Assembly (NCBI GenBank): GCA_017441925.1
Contig: JAFRUE010000007.1
Location: 434,001-498,000 of the forward strand
Source of the DNA: Bacillota bacterium
GTDB lineage: Bacteria > Bacillota > Clostridia > Lachnospirales > Bianqueaceae
Reading direction: 5' to 3'
DNA: 64,000 nucleotides
This document shows positions 9,561 to 18,916 of this stretch, one piece after another; the stretch's first letter is position 1, and each line of letters starts with the position of its first letter. The position numbers were made by a program, and so were the translations under genes. The notes under the pieces were generated by a model, which did not search any database, was not told the origin of the DNA, and worked only from the letters and a program-made list of their open reading frames with translations.

Positions 9561-11941
9561 TACTCCGCTCCTTTCTCGAACCTTCCTTTCGTAGACGGAC
9601 GGTCCCAGACTGCCGGGGTGCCCGCTATTGCGTCCCTGATACCCTGAACCGCGGCAAGACACTCCTCGCCCGTCTCGTCAAGGAACATCAGGCGCAGACG
9701 TCCGGCCCTCACTCGGGCGATCCAACCGGGTCTGTCTGCAAGCCATAAAGCACGGTTCAGATATAACACATTATAACAGGAGACCGGATCTGTTTCAACC
9801 GGCCAGCGTTCGCCCTTCCGGTCGATCAGAAAATGTCCCCGGCCGTTGTGTCCGACTGGATCCTGTACGGTCATCATGACCGAGATCCTGCCATAGACGA
9901 TCAGCGAGCTCTCCGCGTCTTCCGGCATACGGGACAGTTCACGGCTGTCCATCTCCGGAGAAAGCGTGACACCGTCGAACTGCTGCCGCAGCAGTGTGTG
10001 GGAAGCGGCGTTTCCTGTCGGAATGCCAAAATCCATGTCTGCTTTTAGTCCTGCCGCTTTGACAGTATAAGCCTGTCCGAGCGAATGGACAAGTACTCTC
10101 CGGATCCCTGCGGCATTGTACTCGCAGAGTCTTGCGGCAATCCGTGTCAGATGATCATCATCTGTAAGATATGGGAGAGAAAGACAGATCTCTGTATCAG
10201 GATGTTTAATTCTTGCGAAATTCCGGACCTGCTCCGGTGTAAAATATTCCTGCCGCAGATAGATTCGGCCGACCACCGGATCTTTCAGTACGGCCTCTGC
10301 CTGCTCCGTGGTCTTCACAACAGCGTCGATCCGCTTATCCGCAATCGGACTGACCGGCGCCGGATCCATCTGATTCCTGAAATACGGATACAGCGTAAAC
10401 AGAGTGTCCGTATCCGTCATCCGACGTTCCGGGATGCTCTTACGGATCAGCTCCTCACAGGCTTCCCTGCGCAGAGCGTTGCCTGCGGATACCGGTACAA
10501 AGCAGTTCCCCTTTAGTTCTATCGTGAGATCCTCCGGACGTTCCAGTGCAAACGGTGTTTCGCCGAGCCGGGAGAATATCTTCCGGATGTCCGCCTCAGT
10601 GGCAGGCCGGGTCTCGGCTGACGCAATGATGCTCTCTCCGACAACCTGGACTGTTGCTGCCGGAAGGCTGATCGTGAGAACAGGTCTATCGCCTTCCCGG
10701 ATCTGTACATGCATTTTGACAGGTCTTTTGCGCACGGCAAAAGATCCTGTGATCTCGTCAGCCAGCGATTTACGGATCAGCAGACGGACCTCATGACCGG
10801 CCTCCGCAGAGATCCTGCGTTCCTCCCTGTTCTTATGTCCGGCGTTCAGATCCAATGAATAGCGGTCCTTATGCAGACCTTTTTCATATACAATAAAAGA
10901 AGGATACGGCTCTCTGCCGTTCCGGATCTCGATCGTGTCGCCCGGCTGAACGGCTGTATCCAGCTTCAGCACGGCCTTCCCGCGGGCTGCAGACATTACT
11001 GTCCCCGCATGGATCCCGGAATGTTTAGGGCTGTCCTCATAGATCATATTGTCCGTACGTCCGAACAGATATCCTTTGGAAAAGCCGCCCCGGTTAAACA
11101 GCAGCTGCAGCTCTTCCATATCTTCCGCCGACGGTTCGTATGTATTGCCGGTCAAGGCATAGTAATCCAATGCTTTGCGGTACAGCGATACCGTACCCTG
11201 AACATACTGCAGGCTCTTCAGCCTGCCTTCGATCTTAAGGGAATCGGCTTTGCTCTCTGCGATCTGTTTGATGTCTGCCAGGCCGCACATATCTTTCAGA
11301 TTCATGACGTGACGCGGATCCCGGTCCAGATCCGTCCCGTATGAGAGACGGCAGCTCTGTGCACAGCGTCCTCTGTTCCCACTGCGGCCGCCGATCATCG
11401 AACTCATCAGACACTGCCCCGAAACCGAATAACAGAGTGCACCGTGTACGAAGATCTCAGTTTCGATCCCGGCTTCCTCACGGATCCTGCGGGCAATATC
11501 GAGCGGGACCTCCCTGGCCAGAACAACGCGGGAGTAACCGGCCTCTTTAGCCCATCTGGCACCGTTTACCGTCCCGATCGTCATCTGCGTGCTCGCGGAG
11601 ATCGGTACTTCCGGGAACCTCGCATGCACATAGGCAGCCGCTCCGATATCCTGCATGATCAAACCGGAAACGCCAAGCGGAACAACAGCATCGACGAATC
11701 TTGTCATCTCGTCGAATTCCTGCGGTTTGATCATGATGTTAAGGGCCAGATAGGTCTGCGCTCCGCGAGGCGCGCAATACCCGACCAGCTCCCGTATCTC
11801 GTCGTTTGTAAAATTTACGGCACCGGCTCTTGCGCTGAACAGCGTCCCGCCGAAATAAACGGCATCTGCTCCGGCGTTCACGGCGCCTTTAGCGATCTCG
11901 AGACTGCCGGCTGGTGCCAGCAGCTCAGGAATCTTTCTCAT
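9560..11941 (-). CDS. Long U32 family protein with C-terminal DUF3656-type region (RlhA-like)
   Basis: A 793-residue member of peptidase family U32. The N-terminal half carries [26 protein letters not shown] and the full U32 signature [19 protein letters not shown], followed by further cysteines (GRCAQSC) that could hold an Fe-S cluster. The C-terminal half corresponds to the extension seen in RlhA/YdcP-type proteins. Known bacterial U32 proteins of this kind act in RNA hydroxylation (RlhA on 23S rRNA, TrhP on tRNA), so an RNA-modification role is more likely than proteolysis. It overlaps ruvB by ATGA and the SEDS gene by TAATG. A second, shorter U32 protein lies at 28984-30273. Confidence 0.88.
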   Translation of the reverse strand: MRKIPELLAPAGSLEIAKGAVNAGADAVYFGGTLFSARAGAVNFTNDEIRELVGYCAPRGAQTYLALNIMIKPQEFDEMTRFVDAVVPLGVSGLIMQDIGAAAYVHARFPEVPISASTQMTIGTVNGARWAKEAGYSRVVLAREVPLDIARRIREEAGIETEIFVHGALCYSVSGQCLMSSMIGGRSGNRGRCAQSCRLSYGTDLDRDPRHVMNLKDMCGLADIKQIAESKADSLKIEGRLKSLQYVQGTVSLYRKALDYYALTGNTYEPSAEDMEELQLLFNRGGFSKGYLFGRTDNMIYEDSPKHSGIHAGTVMSAARGKAVLKLDTAVQPGDTIEIRNGREPYPSFIVYEKGLHKDRYSLDLNAGHKNREERRISAEAGHEVRLLIRKSLADEITGSFAVRKRPVKMHVQIREGDRPVLTISLPAATVQVVGESIIASAETRPATEADIRKIFSRLGETPFALERPEDLTIELKGNCFVPVSAGNALRREACEELIRKSIPERRMTDTDTLFTLYPYFRNQMDPAPVSPIADKRIDAVVKTTEQAEAVLKDPVVGRIYLRQEYFTPEQVRNFARIKHPDTEICLSLPYLTDDDHLTRIAARLCEYNAAGIRRVLVHSLGQAYTVKAAGLKADMDFGIPTGNAASHTLLRQQFDGVTLSPEMDSRELSRMPEDAESSLIVYGRISVMMTVQDPVGHNGRGHFLIDRKGERWPVETDPVSCYNVLYLNRALWLADRPGWIARVRAGRLRLMFLDETGEECLAAVQGIRDAIAGTPAVWDRPSTKGRFEKGAE

Positions 11942-13041
11942 TCTCCGTCCTTTCCGAAAAGGCCCATCTGATTGGGATCCTTCCCGTGTCTGCGGCTCGG
12001 CGCGGGTTCCTCTTCTGCATATGCGGCTGCTCCGGGCCTCAGCGATTTATGGAAATAATCTAGACTCTTGCGGGTAACCATGCGTCCGCGCGGTGTCCTC
12101 TGCAAGAATCCCTGCTGCATCAGATAAGGCTCGCAGACATCTTCGATCGTGCCGGAATCCTCTCCGATCGCAGCCGCAAGCGTCTCCAGTCCGACCGGCC
12201 CGCCGTTGAAAACGTCTATCAGCGTATTCATCAGTCTGTGGTCCAGTGTATCCAGACCGCAGGGATCGACCTTTAGCGCGTCAAGTGCGAGTTTTGCCGT
12301 CTCAAGTGTGATCTTACCGTCATATACTACGGTCGCAAAGTCGCGGACCCGCTTCAGCAGGCGGTTCGCCAGTCTCGGCGTACCGCGGCTGCGGCTCGCG
12401 ATCTCCTCCGCGCCTTCTTTTGTAATGTCAACGTCAAGCGTATGGGCAGAATGCGTAACGATCTGTCCCAGCTCCGCCGGCGTGTAGAATTCCATATGAT
12501 TGACCATGCCGAAACGGTCGCGGAGCGGCGCGGACAGAAGTCCGACACGCGTCGTCGCGCCGATCAGCGTGAACTTCGGCAGATCGATGCGAAGCGATTT
12601 TGCGGCTGCGCCTTTACCGATCATAATATCGATAACATAGTCTTCCATTGCCGGATACAGGATCTCCTCGACCTGCCGGTTCAGGCGATGGATCTCGTCG
12701 ATAAAGAGAATATCTCCTTCGGCAAGATTGTTCAGGACGGCGGCCATGTCGCCGGGTCTCTCGATCGCGGGACCGGTCGTCACACGGATATTGACGCCCA
12801 TCTCGTTAGCGATGATGCCGGCAAGCGTCGTTTTGCCGAGTCCCGGAGGGCCGTAGAAAAGTATGTGATCCAGCGGTTCGTGACGCATTTTCGCCGCCTT
12901 GATGAACACACTGAGATTGCGCTTGATCTCTTCCTGCCCGAAATAATCCTCAAAGGTACGGGGACGCAGGCTCTTCTCTGTCTCTTCTTCTTCCTGTCTG
13001 GACCGTGAATCGACGATCCGTTCCAAATCCTTGATCTCCAT
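11938..13041 (-). CDS. ruvB: Holliday junction branch migration helicase RuvB
   Basis: AAA+ hexameric motor that drives branch migration with RuvA. The 367-residue protein has Walker A GPPGLGKT at 64-71, Walker B with DEIHRLNR, sensor [17 protein letters not shown] and the C-terminal winged helix ending [21 protein letters not shown] at 13039-13041 follows AAGGAGG. It lies 12 bases after ruvA and its stop overlaps the following U32 gene start by four bases. Confidence 0.98.
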   Translation of the reverse strand: MEIKDLERIVDSRSRQEEEETEKSLRPRTFEDYFGQEEIKRNLSVFIKAAKMRHEPLDHILFYGPPGLGKTTLAGIIANEMGVNIRVTTGPAIERPGDMAAVLNNLAEGDILFIDEIHRLNRQVEEILYPAMEDYVIDIMIGKGAAAKSLRIDLPKFTLIGATTRVGLLSAPLRDRFGMVNHMEFYTPAELGQIVTHSAHTLDVDITKEGAEEIASRSRGTPRLANRLLKRVRDFATVVYDGKITLETAKLALDALKVDPCGLDTLDHRLMNTLIDVFNGGPVGLETLAAAIGEDSGTIEDVCEPYLMQQGFLQRTPRGRMVTRKSLDYFHKSLRPGAAAYAEEEPAPSRRHGKDPNQMGLFGKDGE

Positions 13042-13053
13042 GCCGCGTCCTCC

Positions 13054-13659
13054 TTACATGATTGCCAGCTGCTTCAGCGCGTCCTTCAGGATCTGCTCAA
13101 CAGTCCGTCCCTCGGTATCGATACGCTGCAGTACCTGCATCGCTTCCGTACGCGAATAGCCAAGAGCTTCCATCGCTGCGGCAGCCTCTGCCGCAACACC
13201 TGTTCCGGAAGCAGCAGATGTAATTGCCACCGTATTACCGATATCCGAACGTTCAGGCATCCCGACCTTATCTTTCAGATCGAGAACGATCCGCTGTGCG
13301 GTCTTGGCGCCGATACCGGAAACCTTTGTCAGTGCTTTATAATCGCCGGAGGCGATCGCGAACTGCACTGCATCCGCTTCAAGCTGTGTCAGGATCGCAA
13401 GAGCGTACCGCGGACCTACGCCGTTAACGCCGATCAGCATCTTGAAGAGCTCCAGATCGCTCTTCCGGATGAATCCAAAGAGCTGTACGTCGTCCTGGCT
13501 GACTTTCAGATACGTATACAGTGTGATCTTATTACCGACACCGATACGCACAAGATCTTCCCGTACAGGCGTAAATACGCGGTAAGCCACCCCGTTCACA
13601 TCGACGACCGCGCTGGATGCTTCAATATCCGCAAGCAGTCCGCTAACATATGCAATCAT
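13054..13659 (-). CDS. ruvA: Holliday junction branch migration protein RuvA
   Basis: Junction-binding partner of RuvB; tetramers hold the four-way junction open. The 201-residue protein begins MIAYVSGLLADIEAS and has the OB domain, the helix-hairpin-helix region (LIGVNGVGPRYALAIL and LTKVSGIGAKTAQRIVLDLKDK) and the C-terminal RuvB-binding domain (AMEALGYSRTEAMQVL). Its start overlaps the end of the upstream cyclo-ligase gene as ATGA, so translation is coupled. Confidence 0.97.
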   Translation of the reverse strand: MIAYVSGLLADIEASSAVVDVNGVAYRVFTPVREDLVRIGVGNKITLYTYLKVSQDDVQLFGFIRKSDLELFKMLIGVNGVGPRYALAILTQLEADAVQFAIASGDYKALTKVSGIGAKTAQRIVLDLKDKVGMPERSDIGNTVAITSAASGTGVAAEAAAAMEALGYSRTEAMQVLQRIDTEGRTVEQILKDALKQLAIM

Positions 13660-14255
13660 GACTGTTCCCTCTCTGTCTCATTATTCTTGAACTGCCAGAT
13701 CCCAGCCTCCGTTACAAGGCCGTCCAGCGTCATATCCCATGGTTCCGCCGGGATCAATACTGCGGTCCGGCAGATGTTATAAGCCGCTCCGATATAAGCC
13801 GCGTCCGGGAATCTCTCTTTGTACCGATCGTAGAAACCGGCTCCGTATCCCAGGCGATGCCCCTTTGCGTCAAAAACAAGTCCCGGTGTCAGAATCAGAT
13901 CTCCTGCCTGCGGCGTGACCGGCATACAGTGCGCATCCGGCTCCTGTATACCGTAATGTCCCGGCACCAGATCCGATTCACTCTCAATGCGATAGAAATC
14001 CATGTATCCGCGTTTTCGGGTCCGCGGATAGGCAAGTTTTTTGCCTTTCTGCAGAAAATACCTTGCCCACATGCGCGTATCCGGCTCGCTGCCGAATCCG
14101 TCGTACATGAAGATCGTTTCGCTCTGTTCATACTGCGGGAGCATCAGAAGACTCCACAGGATGCCCTCTGAGGCATCCATCCGTTCCTCCTCCGTCATAG
14201 CGTCTCTGCGTATTCTGGCCTGGCGCCGCAGCTCGTTCTTATCTATTGCCGTCAT
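13656..14255 (-). CDS. 5-formyltetrahydrofolate cyclo-ligase
   Basis: Converts 5-formyl-THF and ATP to 5,10-methenyl-THF, recovering the folate pool. The 199-residue protein has the N-terminal basic helix KNELRRQARIRRDAM, then LILTPGLVFDAKGHRLGYGAGFYDRY, which is the conserved folate/ATP-binding signature. ATG at 14253-14255 is preceded by GGGGAG. It sits between the BaiN-like flavoprotein and ruvA in one operon and overlaps ruvA by four bases. The symbol (ygfA/fau/mthfs) varies between species, so none is assigned. Confidence 0.93.
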   Translation of the reverse strand: MTAIDKNELRRQARIRRDAMTEEERMDASEGILWSLLMLPQYEQSETIFMYDGFGSEPDTRMWARYFLQKGKKLAYPRTRKRGYMDFYRIESESDLVPGHYGIQEPDAHCMPVTPQAGDLILTPGLVFDAKGHRLGYGAGFYDRYKERFPDAAYIGAAYNICRTAVLIPAEPWDMTLDGLVTEAGIWQFKNNETEREQS

Positions 14256-14258
14256 CTT

Positions 14259-15470
14259 TTACTGCTCCCCGGACGCACTGCGTCCCGCAAGGATACCGGT
14301 CGCGACAGCCCACAGCAGATTGTATCCACCGCAGTCACCGTCTACGTCGACGGCCTCGCCGACGAAATAGCATCCCTTCTGGAGGCGTGACTGCATCGTC
14401 AGCGGATCGATCTCCTCAGCCGGCACACCGCCGACCGTGACCTGTGCGTCTCTCCAGCCTCCGTCACCGCTTACCGGGAACACCCACTCTCTTAACAGCC
14501 CCGACAACGCGCTGATCTGCCGTTTATTCATCTCGCCCGCCTTCATCTGCAGATTCAGTCCTGCTTCTTTGATCAGCGGAACGATCAGTCTTTTATTCAA
14601 TATGCCTGCGAACATCTCCGGAAGCGTCATGTAGGGGAAACGTCTGCAGCGCTCCTCAAGCATCGCGAAACATTCGCCGGCATTCATCCCCGGGAAAAGC
14701 ACGATCGAGACCGCAGCCTTTCTCCCCGGTTCAAGCGCCTCTCTGGAAAGATCCAGTATCGGCGGGCCGGACAGACCTTCTTCGGTAAAAAGGACCTCCC
14801 CAAAACGCTCGGCGATCTCCTTGCCATCTGATTTGAGGACCGCAAGCGCGTCCATCCTGCAGCCTGCAAGTGCCTTCAGATATGGACTTGTGCATTTCAG
14901 CCTGACAAGCGCGGGCCGCAGCGGACGTACTGTATGCCGAAGCTGTTTCGCGATCGGGATGATGTCTCCGTCTGCGCCGAACTGCGGCGAAGCTTTGCCC
15001 CCGACAGCAAGGATCAGTTTATCGAACGGACCGTACGATATACCGCCGGCACTGACCATCCATCCGCCCTTGCTGCGCCGGATCGTCTGCACGGGCGCCT
15101 CACAGCGGATCTGGATGCCAAGCCGTTCCGCCTCAACCCTCAGAGCGTCAAGCGCCGCGGAAGCCTGCAGCGACATCGGATAGATGCGGCCGTTCTCCGT
15201 CGTAAATCCCAGTCCCAGTCCGTCCCAGAAGGACAGCACCTGTTCCGGGACGACCTGTTCGAACACCTGCCGGATAAATGCCGGATCTCCGTGATAATGG
15301 GCCGGATCCGTATCTTCATTGGAAAGATTGCAGCGTCCGTTGCCCGTCGCGAGCAGTTTACGCCCGACACGGTTCATCTTCTCAAGCATCGTAACCTTCG
15401 CTCCTGACTGCGCCGCGGTAATGGCAGCAGCCAGCCCTGCCGGCCCGCCGCCGATGATCACGATCGTCAC
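14259..15470 (-). CDS. HI0933/BaiN family FAD-binding oxidoreductase
   Basis: Two-dinucleotide-binding flavoprotein of about 403 residues. The N-terminus VTIVIIGGGPAGLAAAITAA is the Rossmann FAD motif. GRKLLATGNGRCNLSNED and the C-terminal GEAVDVDGDCGGYNLLWAVATG are the diagnostic family motifs. BaiN from Clostridium scindens reduces bile-acid intermediates, but most relatives have no known substrate, so none is claimed here. I chose GTG at 15468-15470 because AAGGAGG lies eight bases upstream; a longer reading enters the promoter. First gene of the operon running down to recO. Confidence 0.88.
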   Translation of the reverse strand: MTIVIIGGGPAGLAAAITAAQSGAKVTMLEKMNRVGRKLLATGNGRCNLSNEDTDPAHYHGDPAFIRQVFEQVVPEQVLSFWDGLGLGFTTENGRIYPMSLQASAALDALRVEAERLGIQIRCEAPVQTIRRSKGGWMVSAGGISYGPFDKLILAVGGKASPQFGADGDIIPIAKQLRHTVRPLRPALVRLKCTSPYLKALAGCRMDALAVLKSDGKEIAERFGEVLFTEEGLSGPPILDLSREALEPGRKAAVSIVLFPGMNAGECFAMLEERCRRFPYMTLPEMFAGILNKRLIVPLIKEAGLNLQMKAGEMNKRQISALSGLLREWVFPVSGDGGWRDAQVTVGGVPAEEIDPLTMQSRLQKGCYFVGEAVDVDGDCGGYNLLWAVATGILAGRSASGEQ

Positions 15471-15510
15471 AGATCCCGCCTCCTTCCATGAACAGATGTT
15501 CGTCTCGTAT

Positions 15511-15539
15511 ACTATACCAAAAATCGCGTAAAAAAGCAA
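15511..15539 (-). promoter_or_regulatory. Promoter of the BaiN-ruvAB-era operon
   Basis: On the minus strand TTGCTT (15534-15539), 17 bases, TATAGT (15511-15516), 41 bases before the GTG start. The -35 box lies only eight bases from the -35 box of the divergent prfC promoter, so the two promoters may compete or share a regulator. Confidence 0.7.
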
Positions 15540-15547
15540 TGCTTTTC

Positions 15548-15576
15548 TTGCGTGAGGCGCTAAAGCATGCTATAAT
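15548..15576 (+). promoter_or_regulatory. Promoter of prfC
   Basis: TTGCGT (15548-15553), 17 bases, TATAAT (15571-15576) on the plus strand, about 50 bases before the TTG start of prfC. It is back-to-back with the minus-strand promoter at 15511-15539. Confidence 0.75.
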
Positions 15577-15628
15577 GGAGCGCGTGCGCGGCTCATATCC
15601 GCGGTCCGCGCAGGAAGGAAGGTTTATT

Positions 15629-17236
15629 TTGGCAATTGATATCAGACAGGATATAGAGAAACGCCGGACATTCGCGATCATTTCACACCCGGATGCCGGT
15701 AAGACCACTCTCACGGAGAAGTTCCTCCTCTACGGCGGCGCGATCCAGCTGGCCGGCGCTGTTAAAGGCAAGGCTGCCGCGCGTCACGCGGTCTCCGACT
15801 GGATGGAGATCGAGAAGCAGCGTGGTATCTCCGTCACTTCTTCCGTCATGCAGTTCAACTATGACGGATACTGCATCAACATTCTGGATACCCCGGGACA
15901 TGAGGATTTCTCCGAGGATACCTACCGTACGCTGATGGCAGCCGATTCCGCTGTCATGGTCATCGACGGCTCCAAAGGCGTCGAGGCTCAGACCCGCAAG
16001 CTCTTTAAGGTCTGTGTCATGCGGCACATTCCGGTCTTCACATTCATCAACAAGATGGATCGTGAGGCACGCAACCCCTTTGATCTGATGGATGAGATCG
16101 AGACAGAGCTTGGCATCCATACCTATCCGATGAACTGGCCGATCGGTTCCGGCAAAAGCTTCAAGGGCGTATATGACCGAGAGAAACAGGAGATCATCTT
16201 CTTCACATCGCACGGCGGCGCGCACAAAGCCGAAAGCACCGAAGTCGACCTCGGCGATCCCAATCTCGATGAAATGATCGGCGCAGAAGCCCATCAGACG
16301 CTGAGCGACGATATTGAGCTGCTCGACGGCGCAAATTATGAATTCGACGTCAAAGAAGTCGAACACGGCAATCTCTCGCCCGTTTTCTTCGGATCCGCGC
16401 TGACCAATTTCGGCGTAGAACCCTTTCTGAAAGAATTCCTGCGGCTTACGCCTCCTCCGCTTGCGCGTGAGACCTCTGACCACGAGACCGTCGATCCGTT
16501 CAATCCGCACTTCTCCGCGTTTGTCTTTAAGATCCAGGCGAATATGAATAAAGCGCACCGTGACAGGATCGCGTTCATGCGGATCTGTTCGGGACGCTTT
16601 GATAAAGACATGGAAGTCGTGCACCAGCAGGGCAACCGCAGGATGCGCCTCTCCCAACCGCAGCAGCTGATGGCGCAGGACCGCACGGTCATTCAGGAAG
16701 CCTATGCCGGCGACATCATCGGAGTCTTTGATCCGGGCATCTTCTCGATCGGCGATACGGTTTGTGATCCCGCTGAACACTGGCGTTTTACGGGAATTCC
16801 GACCTTCGCTCCGGAGCATTTCGCCCATCTGCGGCAGCTTGACACGTTGAAACGCAAGCAGTTCTTGAAAGGAACCACACAGATTGCCCAGGAAGGCGCG
16901 ATCCAGATGTTCCAGGATCCCGGCCGAGGCATGGAAGAGATCATCGTCGGCGTTGTCGGTCCTCTGCAGTTTGATGTTCTCAAGTACCGTCTGAATACAG
17001 AGTACAATATCGAAGTCCGTCTTGAAGAGATGCCTCAGGAATACATCCGCTGGATCACCAGCAAAACGGATCCCGAATCGCCTCCGAGCCTCTATCTGAC
17101 GACAGACGCCCGGCTGATCCAAGATTTCTCCGGCAAATATATGATCATCTACTCTCATGAATGGAGTCTGCAGATGCTAAAAGACCGCAATCCCGGTCTC
17201 GAGCTGGCGGAATTTGGAGAGAGTAAGACACTATAA
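15629..17236 (+). CDS. prfC: Peptide chain release factor 3
   Basis: Translational GTPase that recycles RF1/RF2 after peptide release. The 535-residue protein starts AIDIRQDIEKRRTFAIISHP, with P-loop SHPDAGKTTLTEK, switch II DTPGHEDFSEDTYRTL, NKMD and the EF-G-like domains through VGVVGPLQFDVLKYRL. I place the start at TTG 15629-15631 because AAGGAAGG is six bases upstream and the length then equals the usual ~530 residues; upstream in-frame codons would enter the promoter. It is monocistronic, followed at once by a strong terminator. Confidence 0.96.
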   Translation: MAIDIRQDIEKRRTFAIISHPDAGKTTLTEKFLLYGGAIQLAGAVKGKAAARHAVSDWMEIEKQRGISVTSSVMQFNYDGYCINILDTPGHEDFSEDTYRTLMAADSAVMVIDGSKGVEAQTRKLFKVCVMRHIPVFTFINKMDREARNPFDLMDEIETELGIHTYPMNWPIGSGKSFKGVYDREKQEIIFFTSHGGAHKAESTEVDLGDPNLDEMIGAEAHQTLSDDIELLDGANYEFDVKEVEHGNLSPVFFGSALTNFGVEPFLKEFLRLTPPPLARETSDHETVDPFNPHFSAFVFKIQANMNKAHRDRIAFMRICSGRFDKDMEVVHQQGNRRMRLSQPQQLMAQDRTVIQEAYAGDIIGVFDPGIFSIGDTVCDPAEHWRFTGIPTFAPEHFAHLRQLDTLKRKQFLKGTTQIAQEGAIQMFQDPGRGMEEIIVGVVGPLQFDVLKYRLNTEYNIEVRLEEMPQEYIRWITSKTDPESPPSLYLTTDARLIQDFSGKYMIIYSHEWSLQMLKDRNPGLELAEFGESKTL

Positions 17237-17239
17237 TTC

Positions 17240-17302
17240 AAAGATTCAGGCCTGCATCGAATGCCTTTAAAACGAGCATGAGATGCAGGCCTGAATCTTT
17301 TT
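17240..17302 (+). terminator. Rho-independent terminator of prfC
   Basis: A perfect 19-bp stem (17240-17258 with 17282-17300), a 23-base loop and a U-tract at 17298-17302. It begins four bases after the prfC stop. Being symmetric, it may also stop transcripts of the minus-strand gene at 17356. Confidence 0.88.
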
Positions 17303-17355
17303 ATGCTAACTTACGTAATTAACGGTGGTTGTTGTAAGCCAGTAGTTTTCCTTGT

Positions 17356-18249
17356 TTATGAGATTTCAAATTCTTGTGATAGGTAGGATGTTTCTCTATT
17401 TCCTTCTGGGTTAATACTGACGATAAATAGATATCGGCCTTTGGGTAGTGAGCCATACATCCATTCCCAGTTATAGTCTTTTTCGGTAGATTCGCCTATA
17501 TTCAGAGTAAATGCTATAGCATTAAATCCTACATTTGGAATGATGTATTCCAGTCCAATCCACTGTCCGCTCTCGTCGAGTTTATAAATAATATAATATT
17601 CTCCATATATATATTTCTTATTCGACAAATTCGTGAATGTACATGTACATCCTTTACTTGTTATCGACGAAAGTGAAATGGAAACATCCTCAAGCGAGTT
17701 CAGTTTATAATCCAAATGCGGATCCCTGTTATCTGTATACGGAACGCCGAATCCCTCATCCAGGAAAAACAGGTACCTGATCAGTTCTGTATATCCTTCC
17801 TTCTCTTGCTGATTATATTGATATTTCATATTGATCGCGACAGAAGGGCTGTACCTGTACTCAATCGTTATAATTGATTGTATCTCATCTACCGCATTCG
17901 ACACTTCTTCTCTGTCATCATTTGTGATCCCTTTAAGATCATACTTGTCTAAAATCTCTGTAATATCCTTAAAAACATCCTTATCAACTATAAAAACTCG
18001 GTTCAGTGCAACACCATCTTCAGGATGGATATTTCGGACAGTAACTTCTATCTGATCCTGATCATTTCTGACAACTTTTATAGAATGCCCGGTCCGTTCG
18101 GAATTACATGAGATGCTGACGATCTCGTCTTCATTCACCATTCCCGGTCCATCAAGGAGCCATGTGGGCAGTACGAATTTCCAGAACAGAAATCCTGCTA
18201 TCACAAGGATAATCAAGACTATCAGGACCCATTTCATCCAGTTTTTCAT
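17356..18249 (-). CDS. Membrane-anchored protein with C-terminal bacterial Ig-like domain
   Basis: Unrecognised 297-residue protein. One N-terminal membrane helix (about residues 5-27, WVLIVLIILVIAGFLFW) is followed by an extracellular part. The last ~110 residues (CTFTNLSNKKYIYGEYYIIY, then YNWEWMYGSLPKGRYLFIV) resemble the Big_14-type Ig-like domain found on secreted Firmicutes proteins. That assignment is from pattern memory and is moderate. ATG at 18247-18249 follows GGGAGG. Codon use is visibly more AT-rich than in neighbours. It likely shares a transcript with the P-loop gene 49 bases upstream. No function can be assigned. Confidence 0.7.
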   Translation of the reverse strand: MKNWMKWVLIVLIILVIAGFLFWKFVLPTWLLDGPGMVNEDEIVSISCNSERTGHSIKVVRNDQDQIEVTVRNIHPEDGVALNRVFIVDKDVFKDITEILDKYDLKGITNDDREEVSNAVDEIQSIITIEYRYSPSVAINMKYQYNQQEKEGYTELIRYLFFLDEGFGVPYTDNRDPHLDYKLNSLEDVSISLSSITSKGCTCTFTNLSNKKYIYGEYYIIYKLDESGQWIGLEYIIPNVGFNAIAFTLNIGESTEKDYNWEWMYGSLPKGRYLFIVSINPEGNRETSYLSQEFEIS

Positions 18250-18298
18250 TACGGCCTCCCTTATCTTTGAAAGTCATCGTATTGGATAAGCTGATTAA

Positions 18299-18850
18299 TC
18301 ATAGCTCAAAAGTCTTTTTAATCAGCCATGCGACTTCTTCCGCGGATTTGTTGGAATTTTCGATTCTTAGATAGGGTTCAAAAGGAATTTCACCTTCGTA
18401 ACTTACACATCGGTGATTCTGATCATCTTTGATCAATCGCTGATTGGATATGGCAATATCCCGCTTGGAAGGTTTGTGTTTCAGACGATTTTCCGTTGCA
18501 TTTCTTTCAAGGCGGATCTCCTGGGGAGCAATCAACTCAACATAATAGAATTCTGTCCCAGAAGGAGCAAAGATCTCTTTCACGTGTTCCAGATATTCCC
18601 AATCAGAAGGCATATCAAAAGCCATCAGATAAGTAAAAATCATTCCATATTGGTTGGATGCAGCAAAGTTGCGGAAAATCACTTCGCGCAAGTCGTTAAT
18701 TGTTTTACCATCAAAGGTTCCAAAAATCTCGAGTACTGGTTCTATCATATGATGATTATGAAAAAGCCGTAATTCAGTGATTTTGGCAAGTTCCTGACCG
18801 ACTGTCATCTTCCCTACTGCCGCATCTCCCAATAGAAAAACGAATTTCAT
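18299..18850 (-). CDS. P-loop kinase-like protein (AAA_33/shikimate-kinase-like fold)
   Basis: Small (183 residues) P-loop NTPase with Walker A GDAAVGKMT at residues 8-16 and a possible lid segment RLERNATENRLKHKPSKRD. This architecture is that of small-molecule kinases, not DNA-acting ATPases. No specific substrate is visible. ATG at 18848-18850 is preceded by AGGAG at seven bases. Base composition is AT-richer than the surrounding operons, as in the next gene, which suggests that the pair was acquired together. Weak promoter candidate: TTGCGC, 17 bases, TACAAA, overlapping the terminator at 18880-18909. Confidence 0.65.
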   Translation of the reverse strand: MKFVFLLGDAAVGKMTVGQELAKITELRLFHNHHMIEPVLEIFGTFDGKTINDLREVIFRNFAASNQYGMIFTYLMAFDMPSDWEYLEHVKEIFAPSGTEFYYVELIAPQEIRLERNATENRLKHKPSKRDIAISNQRLIKDDQNHRCVSYEGEIPFEPYLRIENSNKSAEEVAWLIKKTFEL

Positions 18851-18879
18851 GATTAAACTCCTGTTTTGTACCGATGTAA

Positions 18880-18909
18880 AAGAGGCTGCGCAAAATCACG
18901 CAGCCTCTT
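18880..18909 (-). terminator. Terminator after the pta-ackA-amidohydrolase operon
   Basis: An 11-bp perfect stem (18880-18890 with 18899-18909), an 8-base loop and a minus-strand T-run (CTTTTA). It lies eight bases after the amidohydrolase stop codon. Confidence 0.85.
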
Positions 18910-18916
18910 ATTTGCT

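Noticed and set aside
15683-17158. A 491-residue open frame on the minus strand opposite prfC
   Set aside because: The opposite strand encodes RF3 with all GTPase motifs; the antisense frame resembles nothing.
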